A stretch of DNA of 64,000 nt from NCBI RefSeq assembly GCF_900101045.1, contig NZ_FNFN01000003.1, positions 372,001-436,000 on the forward strand. The letters are read 5' to 3'. A program made the position numbers and the translations under genes. This document shows, one piece after another, positions 16,709-25,087 of the stretch; within the stretch, counting starts at the first letter, position 1; the number at the start of each line of letters is the position of its first letter. The stretch comes from Nocardioides sp. YR527 (GTDB lineage: Bacteria; Actinomycetota; Actinomycetes; Propionibacteriales; Nocardioidaceae). The notes beneath the pieces were generated by a model, which was not told the origin of the DNA, did no database searches, and saw only the letters and a program-made list of their open reading frames with translations.

Positions 16709-16740
16709 TTGACAGGAATCCTGATAAACAGGAATCCTGA
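16709..16740. promoter_or_regulatory. Tandem MarR-type boxes before the MFS gene
   Basis: Two copies of CAGGAATCCTG (16713-16723 and 16729-16739) have centres 16 bases apart. The left copy sits in TTGACAGGAATCCTGATAA, whose TTGACA may also be the -35. The flanks match the operator at 5196-5212 beyond the palindrome (TGACA left, TGATA right), which makes chance unlikely. Confidence 0.65.
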
Positions 16741-16753
16741 ATGGAGCCCCCAC

Positions 16754-18055
16754 ATGACCCTCACCTCCGGCGGTAGCACGACCGGTCCACGCACGCAGAT
16801 GGGCCGGATCGTCGCCAGCAGCTTCACGGGCAGCCTGATCGAGTACTACGACTTCCTGCTCTACTCCACCGCCTCGGCCGTGGTCTTCAACGAGGTCTTC
16901 TTCTCCAACCTCGACCCGGTGACCGGCACGATCGCGTCCTTCGGCACCTTCGCCGCGGGCTACCTGGCGCGCCCGCTCGGCGGTGTGGTCTTCGGCCACT
17001 TCGGCGACCGGCTCGGCCGGAAGAAGATGCTGGTCCTGACCATGCTGATCATGGGTGTGGTCAGCTTCCTGATCGGCTGCCTGCCGACGTACGGCCAGAT
17101 CGGTGCGGCCGCGCCCGTGCTGCTCGTCGTGCTCCGGGTCGTCCAGGGCATCGCGGTCGGCGGGGAGTGGGGCGGCGCGGTTCTGATCACCGCCGAGCAC
17201 GCCACCTCCCGGCGCGGGCTGTGGGCCTCGTTCACCAACGCGGGTGCTCCGGCCGGCATGGTCCTCTCCACCGCGGTGATGGCGCTGATGGCCACGGTCA
17301 CCACGCCCGAGCAGTTCACCGCGTGGGGCTGGCGGGTGCCGTTCCTGCTCAGCATCCTGCTGCTCGCGGTCGGCCTGTGGATCCGGCTCAGCGTCACCGA
17401 GTCGCCCGCCTTCGAGGCGATGAAGGACCGCAAGGCCGAGGCGAAGACGCCGCTGCTCGACGTCCTCCGCAACCACCCGCGTACGCTCCTGCTGGCCGTC
17501 GGCGTCGGGCTCGGTGCCTTCGTCGTGCAGGGCACCTTGACCACCTTCCTGATCTCGTACGCCCTCGGCGCGGGGTTCGAGCGGCCCACGGTGCTCAACG
17601 CGCTCACGCTCTCCTCGGCCGGCGCCGTGGTCGGCATCCTCGGCTGGTCCGCGCTCACCGACCGCGTCGGCCGCCGGCCGGTGATCCTGACCGCCGCTCT
17701 CGCGACGGCGGTCTTCGCGTACCTGCTCTTCCCGATGCTCGACAGCGGCAGCGTCGCGCTGCTGGTGCTTGCGGTGGTCCTTGGTCAGTCGGTCATCCAT
17801 GCCGCCTTCTACGGCCCGCTCGCTGCGCTGATGAGCGAGGTCTTCAAGACCTCCTCGCGCTACACGGGTGCCTCGCTCGGCTACCAGCTCGCCGGCATGG
17901 GCGCGGGCCTCTCGCCGCTCCTCTTCGCCTCGCTGCAGAAGGCCGGCGCGAGCACCGTCGTGCTCTCCACGGTCATCGCGGCGTTCTGTCTGCTGAGCGT
18001 GTTCTCCCTGGTCAGGCTGGGGGAGACCAGCGACCGAGAGCTCGTCGACGCCTGA
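16754..18055 (+). CDS. MFS transporter, metabolite:H+ symporter (MHS) family
   Basis: This 433-residue protein has 12 predicted membrane helices. The MHS hallmark SLIEYYDFLLYST is in helix 1, the loop 2-3 motif is GDRLGRKKML, and the central segment reads RVVQGIAVGGEWGGAVLI. Members take up organic acids such as shikimate, alpha-ketoglutarate, proline or aromatic acids with protons. The position at the end of the aromatic island and the shared MarR boxes suggest uptake of a hydroxycinnamate or related aromatic acid, as CouT does in Rhodococcus. The ATG at 16754 has GGAG 8 bases upstream. A strong terminator follows. Confidence 0.9.
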   Translation: MTLTSGGSTTGPRTQMGRIVASSFTGSLIEYYDFLLYSTASAVVFNEVFFSNLDPVTGTIASFGTFAAGYLARPLGGVVFGHFGDRLGRKKMLVLTMLIMGVVSFLIGCLPTYGQIGAAAPVLLVVLRVVQGIAVGGEWGGAVLITAEHATSRRGLWASFTNAGAPAGMVLSTAVMALMATVTTPEQFTAWGWRVPFLLSILLLAVGLWIRLSVTESPAFEAMKDRKAEAKTPLLDVLRNHPRTLLLAVGVGLGAFVVQGTLTTFLISYALGAGFERPTVLNALTLSSAGAVVGILGWSALTDRVGRRPVILTAALATAVFAYLLFPMLDSGSVALLVLAVVLGQSVIHAAFYGPLAALMSEVFKTSSRYTGASLGYQLAGMGAGLSPLLFASLQKAGASTVVLSTVIAAFCLLSVFSLVRLGETSDRELVDA

Positions 18056-18064
18056 GACCCCATG

Positions 18065-18103
18065 CAGCAGGGCCCGCCGCGCGAGTCGCGGCGGGCCCTG
18101 CTG
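18065..18103 (+). terminator. Rho-independent-type hairpin after the aromatic cluster
   Basis: Perfect 16-base stem (18065-18080 with 18088-18103) around a 7-base loop, placed 10 bases after the MFS stop. There is no long T run, as is common in high-GC actinobacteria. It also ends the convergent HxlR gene. Confidence 0.8.
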
Positions 18104-18105
18104 TC

Positions 18106-18576
18106 TCATCTGTCCCGAGTCGGCCGTCTGGCTGCCAGGTACTCCGCGGGCATGCCGGGGCCGGGTCGGACCACGACGTCGTCCGGGGGGATGGTGCCGT
18201 GCTGCTGGCAGCGCGTCTCGACGGTCACGGGTTCGCCGCAGTCGGCGTGCAGGTAGTCGATCGGGCGACCGTCGGGCGCGAACCACGTGTCGCCCCACTC
18301 GGTGAGCGCGATCAGTGCCGGCCGCAGCCCCTGGGCCATGGCGGTCGGCCTGTAGTCGCCGGCGTCGTCGCGTGTCATCAGGCCGGTCTCGACGAGCGTG
18401 GCCAGGCGCGTCTTCAGGATGTTCGTGGCTATGCCGAGGTTGTGCTGGAAGTCGCCGTAGCGCGTGACGCCGGCGAAGATCGCGTCCCGCAGGATCAGCA
18501 GGGTCCAGCGCTCTCCCACGATCTCCAGGGAGCGGGCTATGGAGCAGATCTGGCCGTCGTACGTCTTTCCGAGCAC
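18106..18576 (-). CDS. HxlR family transcriptional regulator
   Basis: This 156-residue regulator has the HxlR winged helix with a conserved Cys near the N-terminus (GQICSIARSLEIVGERWTLL), a recognition helix in TRYGDFQHNLGIATNILKTRL, and the wing DDAGDYRPTAMAQGLRPAL. The C-terminus has extra cysteines (HADCGEPVTVETRCQQHG) that could form a zinc site or redox pair. It is divergent from an SRPBCC gene with two palindromes between them, so autoregulation plus control of that neighbour is likely. Effector unknown. Confidence 0.9.
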   Translation of the reverse strand: MLGKTYDGQICSIARSLEIVGERWTLLILRDAIFAGVTRYGDFQHNLGIATNILKTRLATLVETGLMTRDDAGDYRPTAMAQGLRPALIALTEWGDTWFAPDGRPIDYLHADCGEPVTVETRCQQHGTIPPDDVVVRPGPGMPAEYLAARRPTRDR

Positions 18577-18595
18577 GAGGACGACTCTAGCAAAT

Positions 18596-18647
18596 CACTT
18601 GCATGATGAAAGTGCGCGTGTCTACGGTGGTGCTTGCATGATGCAAG
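18596..18647. promoter_or_regulatory. Two HxlR-type palindromes in a divergent promoter
   Basis: Site 1 (18596-18614) is CACTTGCATGATGAAAGTG with CACTT/AAGTG-type arms. Site 2 (18633-18647) is CTTGCATGATGCAAG, a perfect inverted repeat with 7-base arms and one central base. The shared core TTGCATGATG and spacing of about 35 bases suggest one protein binding twice. Confidence 0.65.
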
Positions 18648-18673
18648 TCACATCCGATTCCAAGGGGACAGCC

Positions 18674-19138
18674 ATGAGCGACCTGACCGCAACCTTCACC
18701 GTCGACGCCACTCCTCAGGAGGCGTTCGAGGCCATCAACGACGTACGTTCCTGGTGGGGGCACCACATCGCCGGACCCACCGACCAGGTCGGGGCCGAGT
18801 GGTTCTACCTGGTGCCGGACATCCACTACTCCAAGCAGCGCGTGGCGGAGCTGGTCCCGGGGGAGCGCGTGGTGTGGGAGTTCACCGATGGCTACCTCGA
18901 CTTCATCGCGGACAAGAAGGAGTGGATCGGCACGACCGGACGGTTCGACATCGCCCGCGACGGCGGACAGACGCGGGTCACCTTCACCCACGAGGGCCTC
19001 GGGCGCGGCGACGAGTGCTTCGACGTCTGCTACGACGCCTGGACCCACTACATCACCGTCAGCCTGAAGGGCCGGATCGAGTCCGGTGAGGGCACGATCC
19101 GGACGCAGGACGAGGACAAGGCCGCCGTCGGCCGGTGA
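18674..19138 (+). CDS. SRPBCC (START/AHSA1-like) domain protein
   Basis: This 154-residue protein starts with the typical AHSA1 pattern, ATFTVDATPQEAFEAINDVRSWWG, and has the mid-domain strands RVAELVPGERVVWEFTDG and TRVTFTHEGL. The fold forms a helix-grip pocket for small hydrophobic ligands; many family members have no known ligand. The start at 18674 follows AAGGGGACAGCC. An in-frame ATG at 18639 exists but falls inside an operator. The pairing with a divergent HxlR regulator recalls stress or detoxification units. Confidence 0.85.
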   Translation: MSDLTATFTVDATPQEAFEAINDVRSWWGHHIAGPTDQVGAEWFYLVPDIHYSKQRVAELVPGERVVWEFTDGYLDFIADKKEWIGTTGRFDIARDGGQTRVTFTHEGLGRGDECFDVCYDAWTHYITVSLKGRIESGEGTIRTQDEDKAAVGR

Positions 19139-19144
19139 CGACGC

Positions 19145-19591
19145 TCAGGCGAGGATGCCGCGGATCTCCTCGATCGTACGAACGAGGAGCGCACCGGTGT
19201 GCGGCTTCGCGACGCCCATCGTCGGCTCGGGCCAGAGGGTGAGAGGGATGCTGCGGCCGTCGGCCGAGGTGATCACAAACCCCTCGACGACGCGCGCGGT
19301 ATTGATCCTGACCTCGGCCGCCGCGACGGTCGCGCCCTGTCCAGGAAGGGCGAGCAGTCGCGTCGGCTGCCCCGGGCCGCTCTTCCAGACCGAGACCTCG
19401 TCGGGGCTCACCACGAGGATCGTCGCCGCAAGCTTCCACATCCCCATCTGCGGTCGGGTGAAATAGGCCTGCGCCATCGTTCGGAACGCCGCGAGCGTCC
19501 TGCGCTGTCCGCGGACCGTGAGGGCGCCGTACGCGACGAGGCCGGCCAGACCGGCGAGCAGGACGATCACGATCAGGATGAGCAACAGCAC
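19145..19591 (-). CDS. Hypothetical single-pass membrane protein
   Basis: This 148-residue protein has one N-terminal membrane helix (LLLILIVIVLLAGLAGLVAYGAL) followed by a basic stop-transfer RGQRR and a soluble domain of about 115 residues rich in beta-strands (ILVVSPDEVSVWKSG, GFVITSADGRSIPLTL). The domain resembles bacterial PH-like domains in its strand pattern, but no diagnostic motif is visible. It is convergent with the SRPBCC gene and divergent from the histidine kinase gene, from which a long hairpin separates it. Function unknown. Confidence 0.7.
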   Translation of the reverse strand: MLLLILIVIVLLAGLAGLVAYGALTVRGQRRTLAAFRTMAQAYFTRPQMGMWKLAATILVVSPDEVSVWKSGPGQPTRLLALPGQGATVAAAEVRINTARVVEGFVITSADGRSIPLTLWPEPTMGVAKPHTGALLVRTIEEIRGILA

Positions 19592-19619
19592 GGCGGGTAG
19601 TCCACCACATCCGCCGGTG

Positions 19620-19678
19620 AGGAGTGGTCGATTTGGGCTCTCCGGAGGCCCTCGAGAGGGCCCAAAGTGACCACTCCT
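19620..19678. repeat. Long imperfect inverted repeat between divergent genes
   Basis: Outer arms AGGAGTGGTC (19620-19629) and GACCACTCCT (19669-19678) are perfect, and the inner TTTGGGC / GGGCCCAAA segments also pair, giving a nearly continuous 59-base hairpin. It lies upstream of both neighbours, so it is not a simple terminator; a regulatory cruciform or a small interspersed element is possible. Confidence 0.55.
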
Positions 19679-19730
19679 CGTGCGGTCGATGGGCCGCCGG
19701 TCGTGCTCTCGTGCCTGGTATTACTTGAAC

Positions 19731-20930
19731 ATGCTGAAGACCTGGCCCGGCCGCGGTCGTCTGGCGTTGTACGTCGCCGCGACCGTGCTCGGGATCGTGG
19801 AGGCCGCGGTCCTGACCACCGACCCCTACGAAGTCGCGGGCGGGGTCGCTCTGCTGATCGGGGTCACGCATGCCGCCTCGATCCCGTTGGCACTCCGGCG
19901 CCCGGTGGAGGCGGCCGGCCTCTCCCTGGTCGCGGTCACCGTGGCCGCTCTGGCGATCGCACGCCAGAGCCCGGAAGGCTGGCCGTGGATGGTGGCGCCG
20001 CCGACGCTGACCCAGCTGTTGGTGTTGCTGGTGCTGACCCTGGTCGCCGGGTGGCGGCTGGCCGCGATCACCCTGGGCATCCAGGTCGCCGCCGGAGTCG
20101 TGCTGGCCGTCGTCGGGCTGGCCTGGAACGACTTCGTCACCTCGATCGTCGAGGTGGCCAACTTCGCCTCGCTCGCGCTGCTGCTGGGTGCCCTCGCGAC
20201 CGTCGCTCGACGGCTCTCCGAGTCGCGCAGCGCGTTGCGTGAGGAGCACGAGCGCCGCTCGGTCGTCGAGGAGAAGGCCCGTATCGCCCGAGAGTTGCAC
20301 GACGTGATCGCCCACAACATGTCGCTGATCACCGTGCAGGCCAGGTCGGCGCCGCACCGGGTAGACGACGTCAGCCCGGCCGCGGAGGCGGAGTTCGCCG
20401 AGATCGCCGACCTGGCGGCCTCGGCGCTGCGGCAGATGCGCGGGGTGCTCGACGTGCTGCGTACCGAGGAGGGGCAGTCGGGCCGGGTCCCGGTGCCGGG
20501 CATCGACGGACTGGGTGAGCTCTTCGAGTCGGCCCGCGGGACCGGGCAACGGGTCGAGGTGCGCGGTGACCTTCCGGGGCTCACCGACGTCGCCCCGGAG
20601 GTCGGCACCGCGGCCTACCGGATCGTGCAGGAGGCGCTCAGCAACGCCCGCCGCCACGCTCCCAGCGAGGCGGTCGGCGTCGATCTGACGATGGGGGAGA
20701 AGGACCTCGAGATCCGAGTCGCCAACGCTCTCGATGGCGCCACCGCAGCGTCCGACAAAGAATCGGTCGGCGGGGGTCATGGGCTGATCGGGATGCGGGA
20801 GCGAGCCAACGCGGTCGGCGGGAGCGTCACCGCCGGTGCCCGTGACGGGAACGAGTTCGTCGTCGAAGCGGTGCTCCCGGCCCAAACCGCGGTGCGCGCC
20901 CCGGCCAAACGCGGTAGGAAGACCCCGTGA
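19731..20930 (+). CDS. Sensor histidine kinase (HisKA_3, NarL-type system)
   Basis: This 399-residue kinase has an N-terminal block of about five or six membrane helices (residues 10-155), a dimerisation domain with the phosphorylated histidine H190 in ARELHDVIAHNMS, and a HATPase_c domain with the N-box EALSNARRHAP and G-box GGGHGLIGMRERA. There is no extracellular sensor domain, so the signal is probably read within the membrane. The start at 19731 (MLKTWPG) is chosen because longer starts precede a poor coding stretch; no clear ribosome site is seen. It overlaps the response regulator by 4 bases. Confidence 0.92.
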   Translation: MLKTWPGRGRLALYVAATVLGIVEAAVLTTDPYEVAGGVALLIGVTHAASIPLALRRPVEAAGLSLVAVTVAALAIARQSPEGWPWMVAPPTLTQLLVLLVLTLVAGWRLAAITLGIQVAAGVVLAVVGLAWNDFVTSIVEVANFASLALLLGALATVARRLSESRSALREEHERRSVVEEKARIARELHDVIAHNMSLITVQARSAPHRVDDVSPAAEAEFAEIADLAASALRQMRGVLDVLRTEEGQSGRVPVPGIDGLGELFESARGTGQRVEVRGDLPGLTDVAPEVGTAAYRIVQEALSNARRHAPSEAVGVDLTMGEKDLEIRVANALDGATAASDKESVGGGHGLIGMRERANAVGGSVTAGARDGNEFVVEAVLPAQTAVRAPAKRGRKTP

Positions 20931-21589
20931 CGGTGAAGATCGTGGTCGTCGACGACCAGGAGATGGTGCGCTCGGGGTTCGTGGCGCTGCTCAGCACCCA
21001 ACCGGACCTCGAGGTGGTCGGCACCGCGGCCGACGGCGCCGAGGCGTTGCAGGTGGTGCGGCGTACGCATCCCGACGTGGTGCTGATGGACGTCCGGATG
21101 CCGGTGATGGATGGGATCGAAGCGCTCCGCCAGCTCTCCGAGAACCCGGCCACCGCGCAGACCAAGGTGGTCATGCTGACCACCTTCGACGCCGACGAGT
21201 ACGTCCACGAGTCGCTGCGCCTCGGTGCCAGCGGCTTCCTGCTCAAGGACGCCTCGCCCGACGAGCTCGCCTCCGCGATCCGCGTCGTCCATGCCGGTGA
21301 GGCCCTGCTCTCGCCCTCGGTGACCCGGCAGGTGATCGCCCAGTTCGCCCGCGCCCCGCGACGCCGGAAGGCGGATCCGCGGCTCAAGCAGCTCACCGAG
21401 CGCGAGCGCGAGGTGCTCGAGAACATCGCCCGCGGCAGCTCCAACAGCGAGATCGCCGCCGAGCTCTTCCTGGCCGAGCAGACCGTGAAGACCCACGTCA
21501 GCCGCATCCTCGGCAAGCTCGGCCTGCGCGACCGCGCCCAGGCGGTGGTCTTCGCCTACGAGAGCGGCCTGGTCGCGCCGCACGTCTAG
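20927..21589 (+). CDS. LuxR/NarL-type response regulator
   Basis: This 220-residue regulator has a receiver domain with the acidic pair VVDDQEM, the phospho-acceptor D55 (VLMDVRMPV), the Thr/Lys switch residues (VMLTTFD and LLKDASP), and a C-terminal LuxR helix-turn-helix with LTEREREVLENIARGSSNSEIAAEL split across residues about 160-185. The GTG start overlaps the kinase stop (GTGA), so the two form a cognate pair. Its targets are unknown; no nearby exporter is obviously linked. The gene downstream belongs to an AT-richer region. Confidence 0.94.
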   Translation: MTVKIVVVDDQEMVRSGFVALLSTQPDLEVVGTAADGAEALQVVRRTHPDVVLMDVRMPVMDGIEALRQLSENPATAQTKVVMLTTFDADEYVHESLRLGASGFLLKDASPDELASAIRVVHAGEALLSPSVTRQVIAQFARAPRRRKADPRLKQLTEREREVLENIARGSSNSEIAAELFLAEQTVKTHVSRILGKLGLRDRAQAVVFAYESGLVAPHV

Positions 21590-21672
21590 GGCCCGGATCG
21601 CGTATGCGCGTGCGCTTCCAAGCTGCCCCGTAGTGGCGCGGTGGCTGAGTGTGAAGAGAGATTGGAGTTGCC

Positions 21673-22257
21673 TTGCATCCAGACGTTGCGCTGGCCTCCG
21701 GTGAGGTTCCAGGTTTGGAAGGCTGGAATATTGGGAGTAGCGAAGTCGGGCGTTTAGCCAGCGACTCCGGACGGTTCTATATTAACGATGTTCTTGAGAA
21801 GTCCGATCCGGGCGAATATCGAAGCTTTGGGCTCGCTGCCGATGTCCAGTTAGACGTCCTTGTCGTCGAAGGACGCGATGAATTCGGCAACGGTGAGCAG
21901 TTCATAGGCCTTGGTGCAGTGGTAGGGGATTGGCGGCGTCCGGGAGAGTGGCGCCTGCTGGCTTCCCCCGTCCCACATCCGCGCGGAACCAATGACCTCA
22001 TGATTCTTGGCCGGTCCGGAACCCTTGCCATCTTTCCTGACGAGAAGAAGGACTGGTTTAGCGATCTAGATACAGATCCTGATTATGTCTCTCACATCTG
22101 GAGCGTTCTTGGAGACAAGATGGCGAAAGTGGTTGACGGGGTTGCCTATATCTGGTCTGAGTCTGGTTCTTATCCATGCTGGGGAAAGTTCGCTCCGGTA
22201 GGAGACATGGTTGCCATATACGTCGACCTAGACATGTTCACGGACGATGAGGAATGA
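21673..22257 (+). CDS. Hypothetical protein in an AT-richer patch
   Basis: This 194-residue protein is not recognised. It starts with TTG (21673) after a weak TTGGAG. It is acidic and Trp/Gly-rich, without membrane helices or signal peptide (for example GWNIGSSEVGRL, DYVSHIWSVLGDKM, VDLDMFTDDEE at the end). Codon use differs sharply from its neighbours: ATT, GAT, TTA and CTA codons are common. This suggests acquisition. Proteins of this size and style are often immunity or polymorphic-toxin accessory proteins, but no such partner is identifiable here. Confidence 0.6.
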   Translation: MHPDVALASGEVPGLEGWNIGSSEVGRLASDSGRFYINDVLEKSDPGEYRSFGLAADVQLDVLVVEGRDEFGNGEQFIGLGAVVGDWRRPGEWRLLASPVPHPRGTNDLMILGRSGTLAIFPDEKKDWFSDLDTDPDYVSHIWSVLGDKMAKVVDGVAYIWSESGSYPCWGKFAPVGDMVAIYVDLDMFTDDEE

Positions 22258-22268
22258 GGGATTGATGG

Positions 22269-22414
22269 ATGTCTGGTCGTGCGTTCAACGTAACCTACGA
22301 CGAGGATGACCTGGCACGGAGGATAAGTGAGGAGTTCCCGTGATCCTCACGTACATCTGCTATGTGCCTGGCTCAGTGACAACGTCAGACTTCATGCGCC
22401 TCATGGAATCGTGA
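22269..22414 (+). pseudogene. Fragments of a decayed gene
   Basis: An ATG at 22269 opens 24 codons (MSGRAFNVTYDEDDLARRIS...) and ends at TGA 22341-22343. A GTG at 22340 in another frame continues with MILTYICYVPGSVTTSDFMR and stops at 22412-22414. Both stretches look protein-like and would join through a single frame change, and the large frame from 22467 on (below) has no start codon of its own. I read this as one gene broken by frameshifts. The codon style is AT-rich like the previous gene. Confidence 0.45.
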
Positions 22415-22499
22415 CCTTGGATTTCCTCCAAGCCGAATCAGGTCGAGCCTGTTTCGAGGGCGGCGTGCGGTTCCGTACACGAGCAAGGCTGTTGAGCAG

Positions 22500-23258
22500 T
22501 TGCTGGGTGATCATCGCCCGGGTTCAACGACTGTAGAGGGTGATGACGGGGAGCTAGTGCAGTTGACTGGCATCGCCGGATGGCCGGCACAAGTGATCAT
22601 CCTGAAGACCGCCGGATGGCCCGATGAAAGCCTGATACGTACGGCGGGTGCGCTCCCTGGCTTCACGGCCGCGTTGGTCGGAGATGCGGACGATGTCTTC
22701 TGGCAGTCGGAACAGCAGGTGGGGACGTATGAGGTCTTTGGGCGTACATGGCGCCACTTGCCAACCGTCTATGACGAGGCCTTCGAGTGCGAGAACGTCG
22801 ACACGTCCGGAAATGTGGGTCGGCGTACGCCTGCGCCTGGAATGTGGCTGTGGTCAGCTGCGACGATGTGGTTCGGTCCCGATGCCTACAGGATCGTGGA
22901 CCGTGAGCCGCTATTGGCCCTGCCCGTTGGTTCCGCGCCCAAGCCTGACGGGGACCTGGTCCGGGTGGATCTGTTCCGCCTTAGCGACGACATCAACTCG
23001 ATTCGTGAGGCCCAGCGAGAGTTTCGTACGTGGATGCGGTACGACGAGCTCGAGGCGAGAGGTGACGAGTTGGCGGCGTCGTTCAACGATCCGCAGATTG
23101 AGATCGAGCACGGTGATTTCCCGAACGGTGGCATCAGGAGGGTGATCCACTGGATTTCAAACGGGCTCCCTTCTGCCAAGTCAGTAGCCACCTCGAAGCG
23201 CGTTGTGGAATTCGGTCCCAACGGCACGCAGGTGCGGGACGAGACGATTGAGGTGTGA
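22500..23258 (+). CDS. Hypothetical protein, probably 5'-truncated
   Basis: From the first possible start (TTG 22500) this frame codes for 252 residues. The upstream in-frame codons from about 22467 (AVPYTSKAVEQL) also look coding but lack ATG, GTG or TTG, which suggests a lost 5' end. The protein is soluble, with segments GIAGWPAQVIILKTAGW, FGRTWRHLPTVYDEAF, and a charged C-terminal half (FRTWMRYDELEARGDEL). Late strands IEIEHGDFPNGGIRRVIHWI may form a sheet. No family is recognised. It shares AT-richer composition with its upstream neighbours. Confidence 0.5.
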   Translation: MLGDHRPGSTTVEGDDGELVQLTGIAGWPAQVIILKTAGWPDESLIRTAGALPGFTAALVGDADDVFWQSEQQVGTYEVFGRTWRHLPTVYDEAFECENVDTSGNVGRRTPAPGMWLWSAATMWFGPDAYRIVDREPLLALPVGSAPKPDGDLVRVDLFRLSDDINSIREAQREFRTWMRYDELEARGDELAASFNDPQIEIEHGDFPNGGIRRVIHWISNGLPSAKSVATSKRVVEFGPNGTQVRDETIEV

Positions 23259-23533
23259 CGATGTGACTGTGCGGCGCGGCGTGGAGCGATGGCGCAGGAG
23301 CAATGGATCGCATCAGTGATCTCAGGCCGAGCACCGAAGTAGGCCGCACGTCATTGCAATCGGTGAGTAGCCGAGGTGATTGCGGGCGCTTGGCATCAGG
23401 AAACCGCGTGGCGCAGCTACAGCGAGCGGGAGCGACTGCCATCCTCAGGGTCATCCCGCACTACCCCGGTAGGGGGTCGAATGGCTCCCGGGAGTGACGC
23501 GCGGCGGGAGACCTGATTCCTACCGTCACGGCC

Positions 23534-24345
23534 ATGACAGTTGTGACGCCGCTCAGATACGGCCTCAACGAGGCCGACGGATCCATCGGACCCCGCCTGC
23601 TCGCCTGCGACCCGCCCGGAGGGGCACGGGTCGTGGAGGTCTTCGGGGATGCTGCGACCGCCGACCACATCGCGGTCATCGTGCCCGGAAACGGCCACCA
23701 CCTCGGCAACTACTTCACCAGCACCGAGGCCCACAGTCCGCGCTCCCGTGGGCAGCTGCTGCTGCGTACGATGCAGGCGATCGCGCCCGAGAGCGGGTCG
23801 GCCGTCGTGGTCTGGCTGGGCTACCACTCGCCGCCGGAGTGGTACAACGCGATCACCAACAGCCCCGCCTACGCCGGTGCGCAGGACCTGGCGAACCTGA
23901 CCCACTACCTGCCGCGTGCCGCGCACCTCACCCTGGTCGGTCACAGCTACGGCTCGACCGTCGCCGGCCTCGCCCTGGCCTCCGCCCGCGCGGAGGACTA
24001 TGTGGCGCTGGGCAGCGCGGGGATGGGCGCGGTGCGGCGCTCCGAGCTGGGCACCGGCACCCGGCTCTGGGCCGCGTACGGCGAGACCGACCGGATCCGG
24101 CTGGTCCCGCGGGTGCGGGTCGGCCGCCTCGGTCTCGGGCGCGGGCCGCTCGAGCTCGGCGCCACCAGGTTCGGCACCGGCGACATCCCCGGCCACTGCG
24201 GCTACTACGCCGAGGGCAGCGAGTCGCTGCTCAACATCGCCCGGATCGCGCTGGGCCGCTACGACGAGGTGACCCCGGCCGGCGTCACCACCACCCCGCG
24301 CACACCCCGACCCGCACGATCCACCGCCGACATGGAGGCAGCAGC

Positions 24346-24349
<4 letters not shown>
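23534..24349 (+). CDS. Alpha/beta hydrolase (DUF1023-like)
   Basis: This 271-residue hydrolase has the nucleophile elbow GHSYGS (LTLVGHSYGSTVAGL), preceded by a strand and an NGHHLGNYF loop, and a late GHCGYY that may hold the catalytic histidine. DUF1023 proteins with this elbow are common in actinobacteria and are thought to be esterases, often linked to envelope functions. The ATG at 23534 follows a poor ribosome site. It overlaps the ABC ATPase gene by 4 bases, so it probably works with the exporter or with the exported lipid-like compound. Substrate unknown. Confidence 0.8.
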
Positions 24350-25086
<737 letters not shown>

Positions 25087-25087
25087 G

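Noticed and set aside
23259-23533. Possible 64-codon gene at 23303
   Set aside because: No ribosome site, no recognisable sequence; this 275-base gap otherwise shows only promoter-like DNA for the hydrolase operon.
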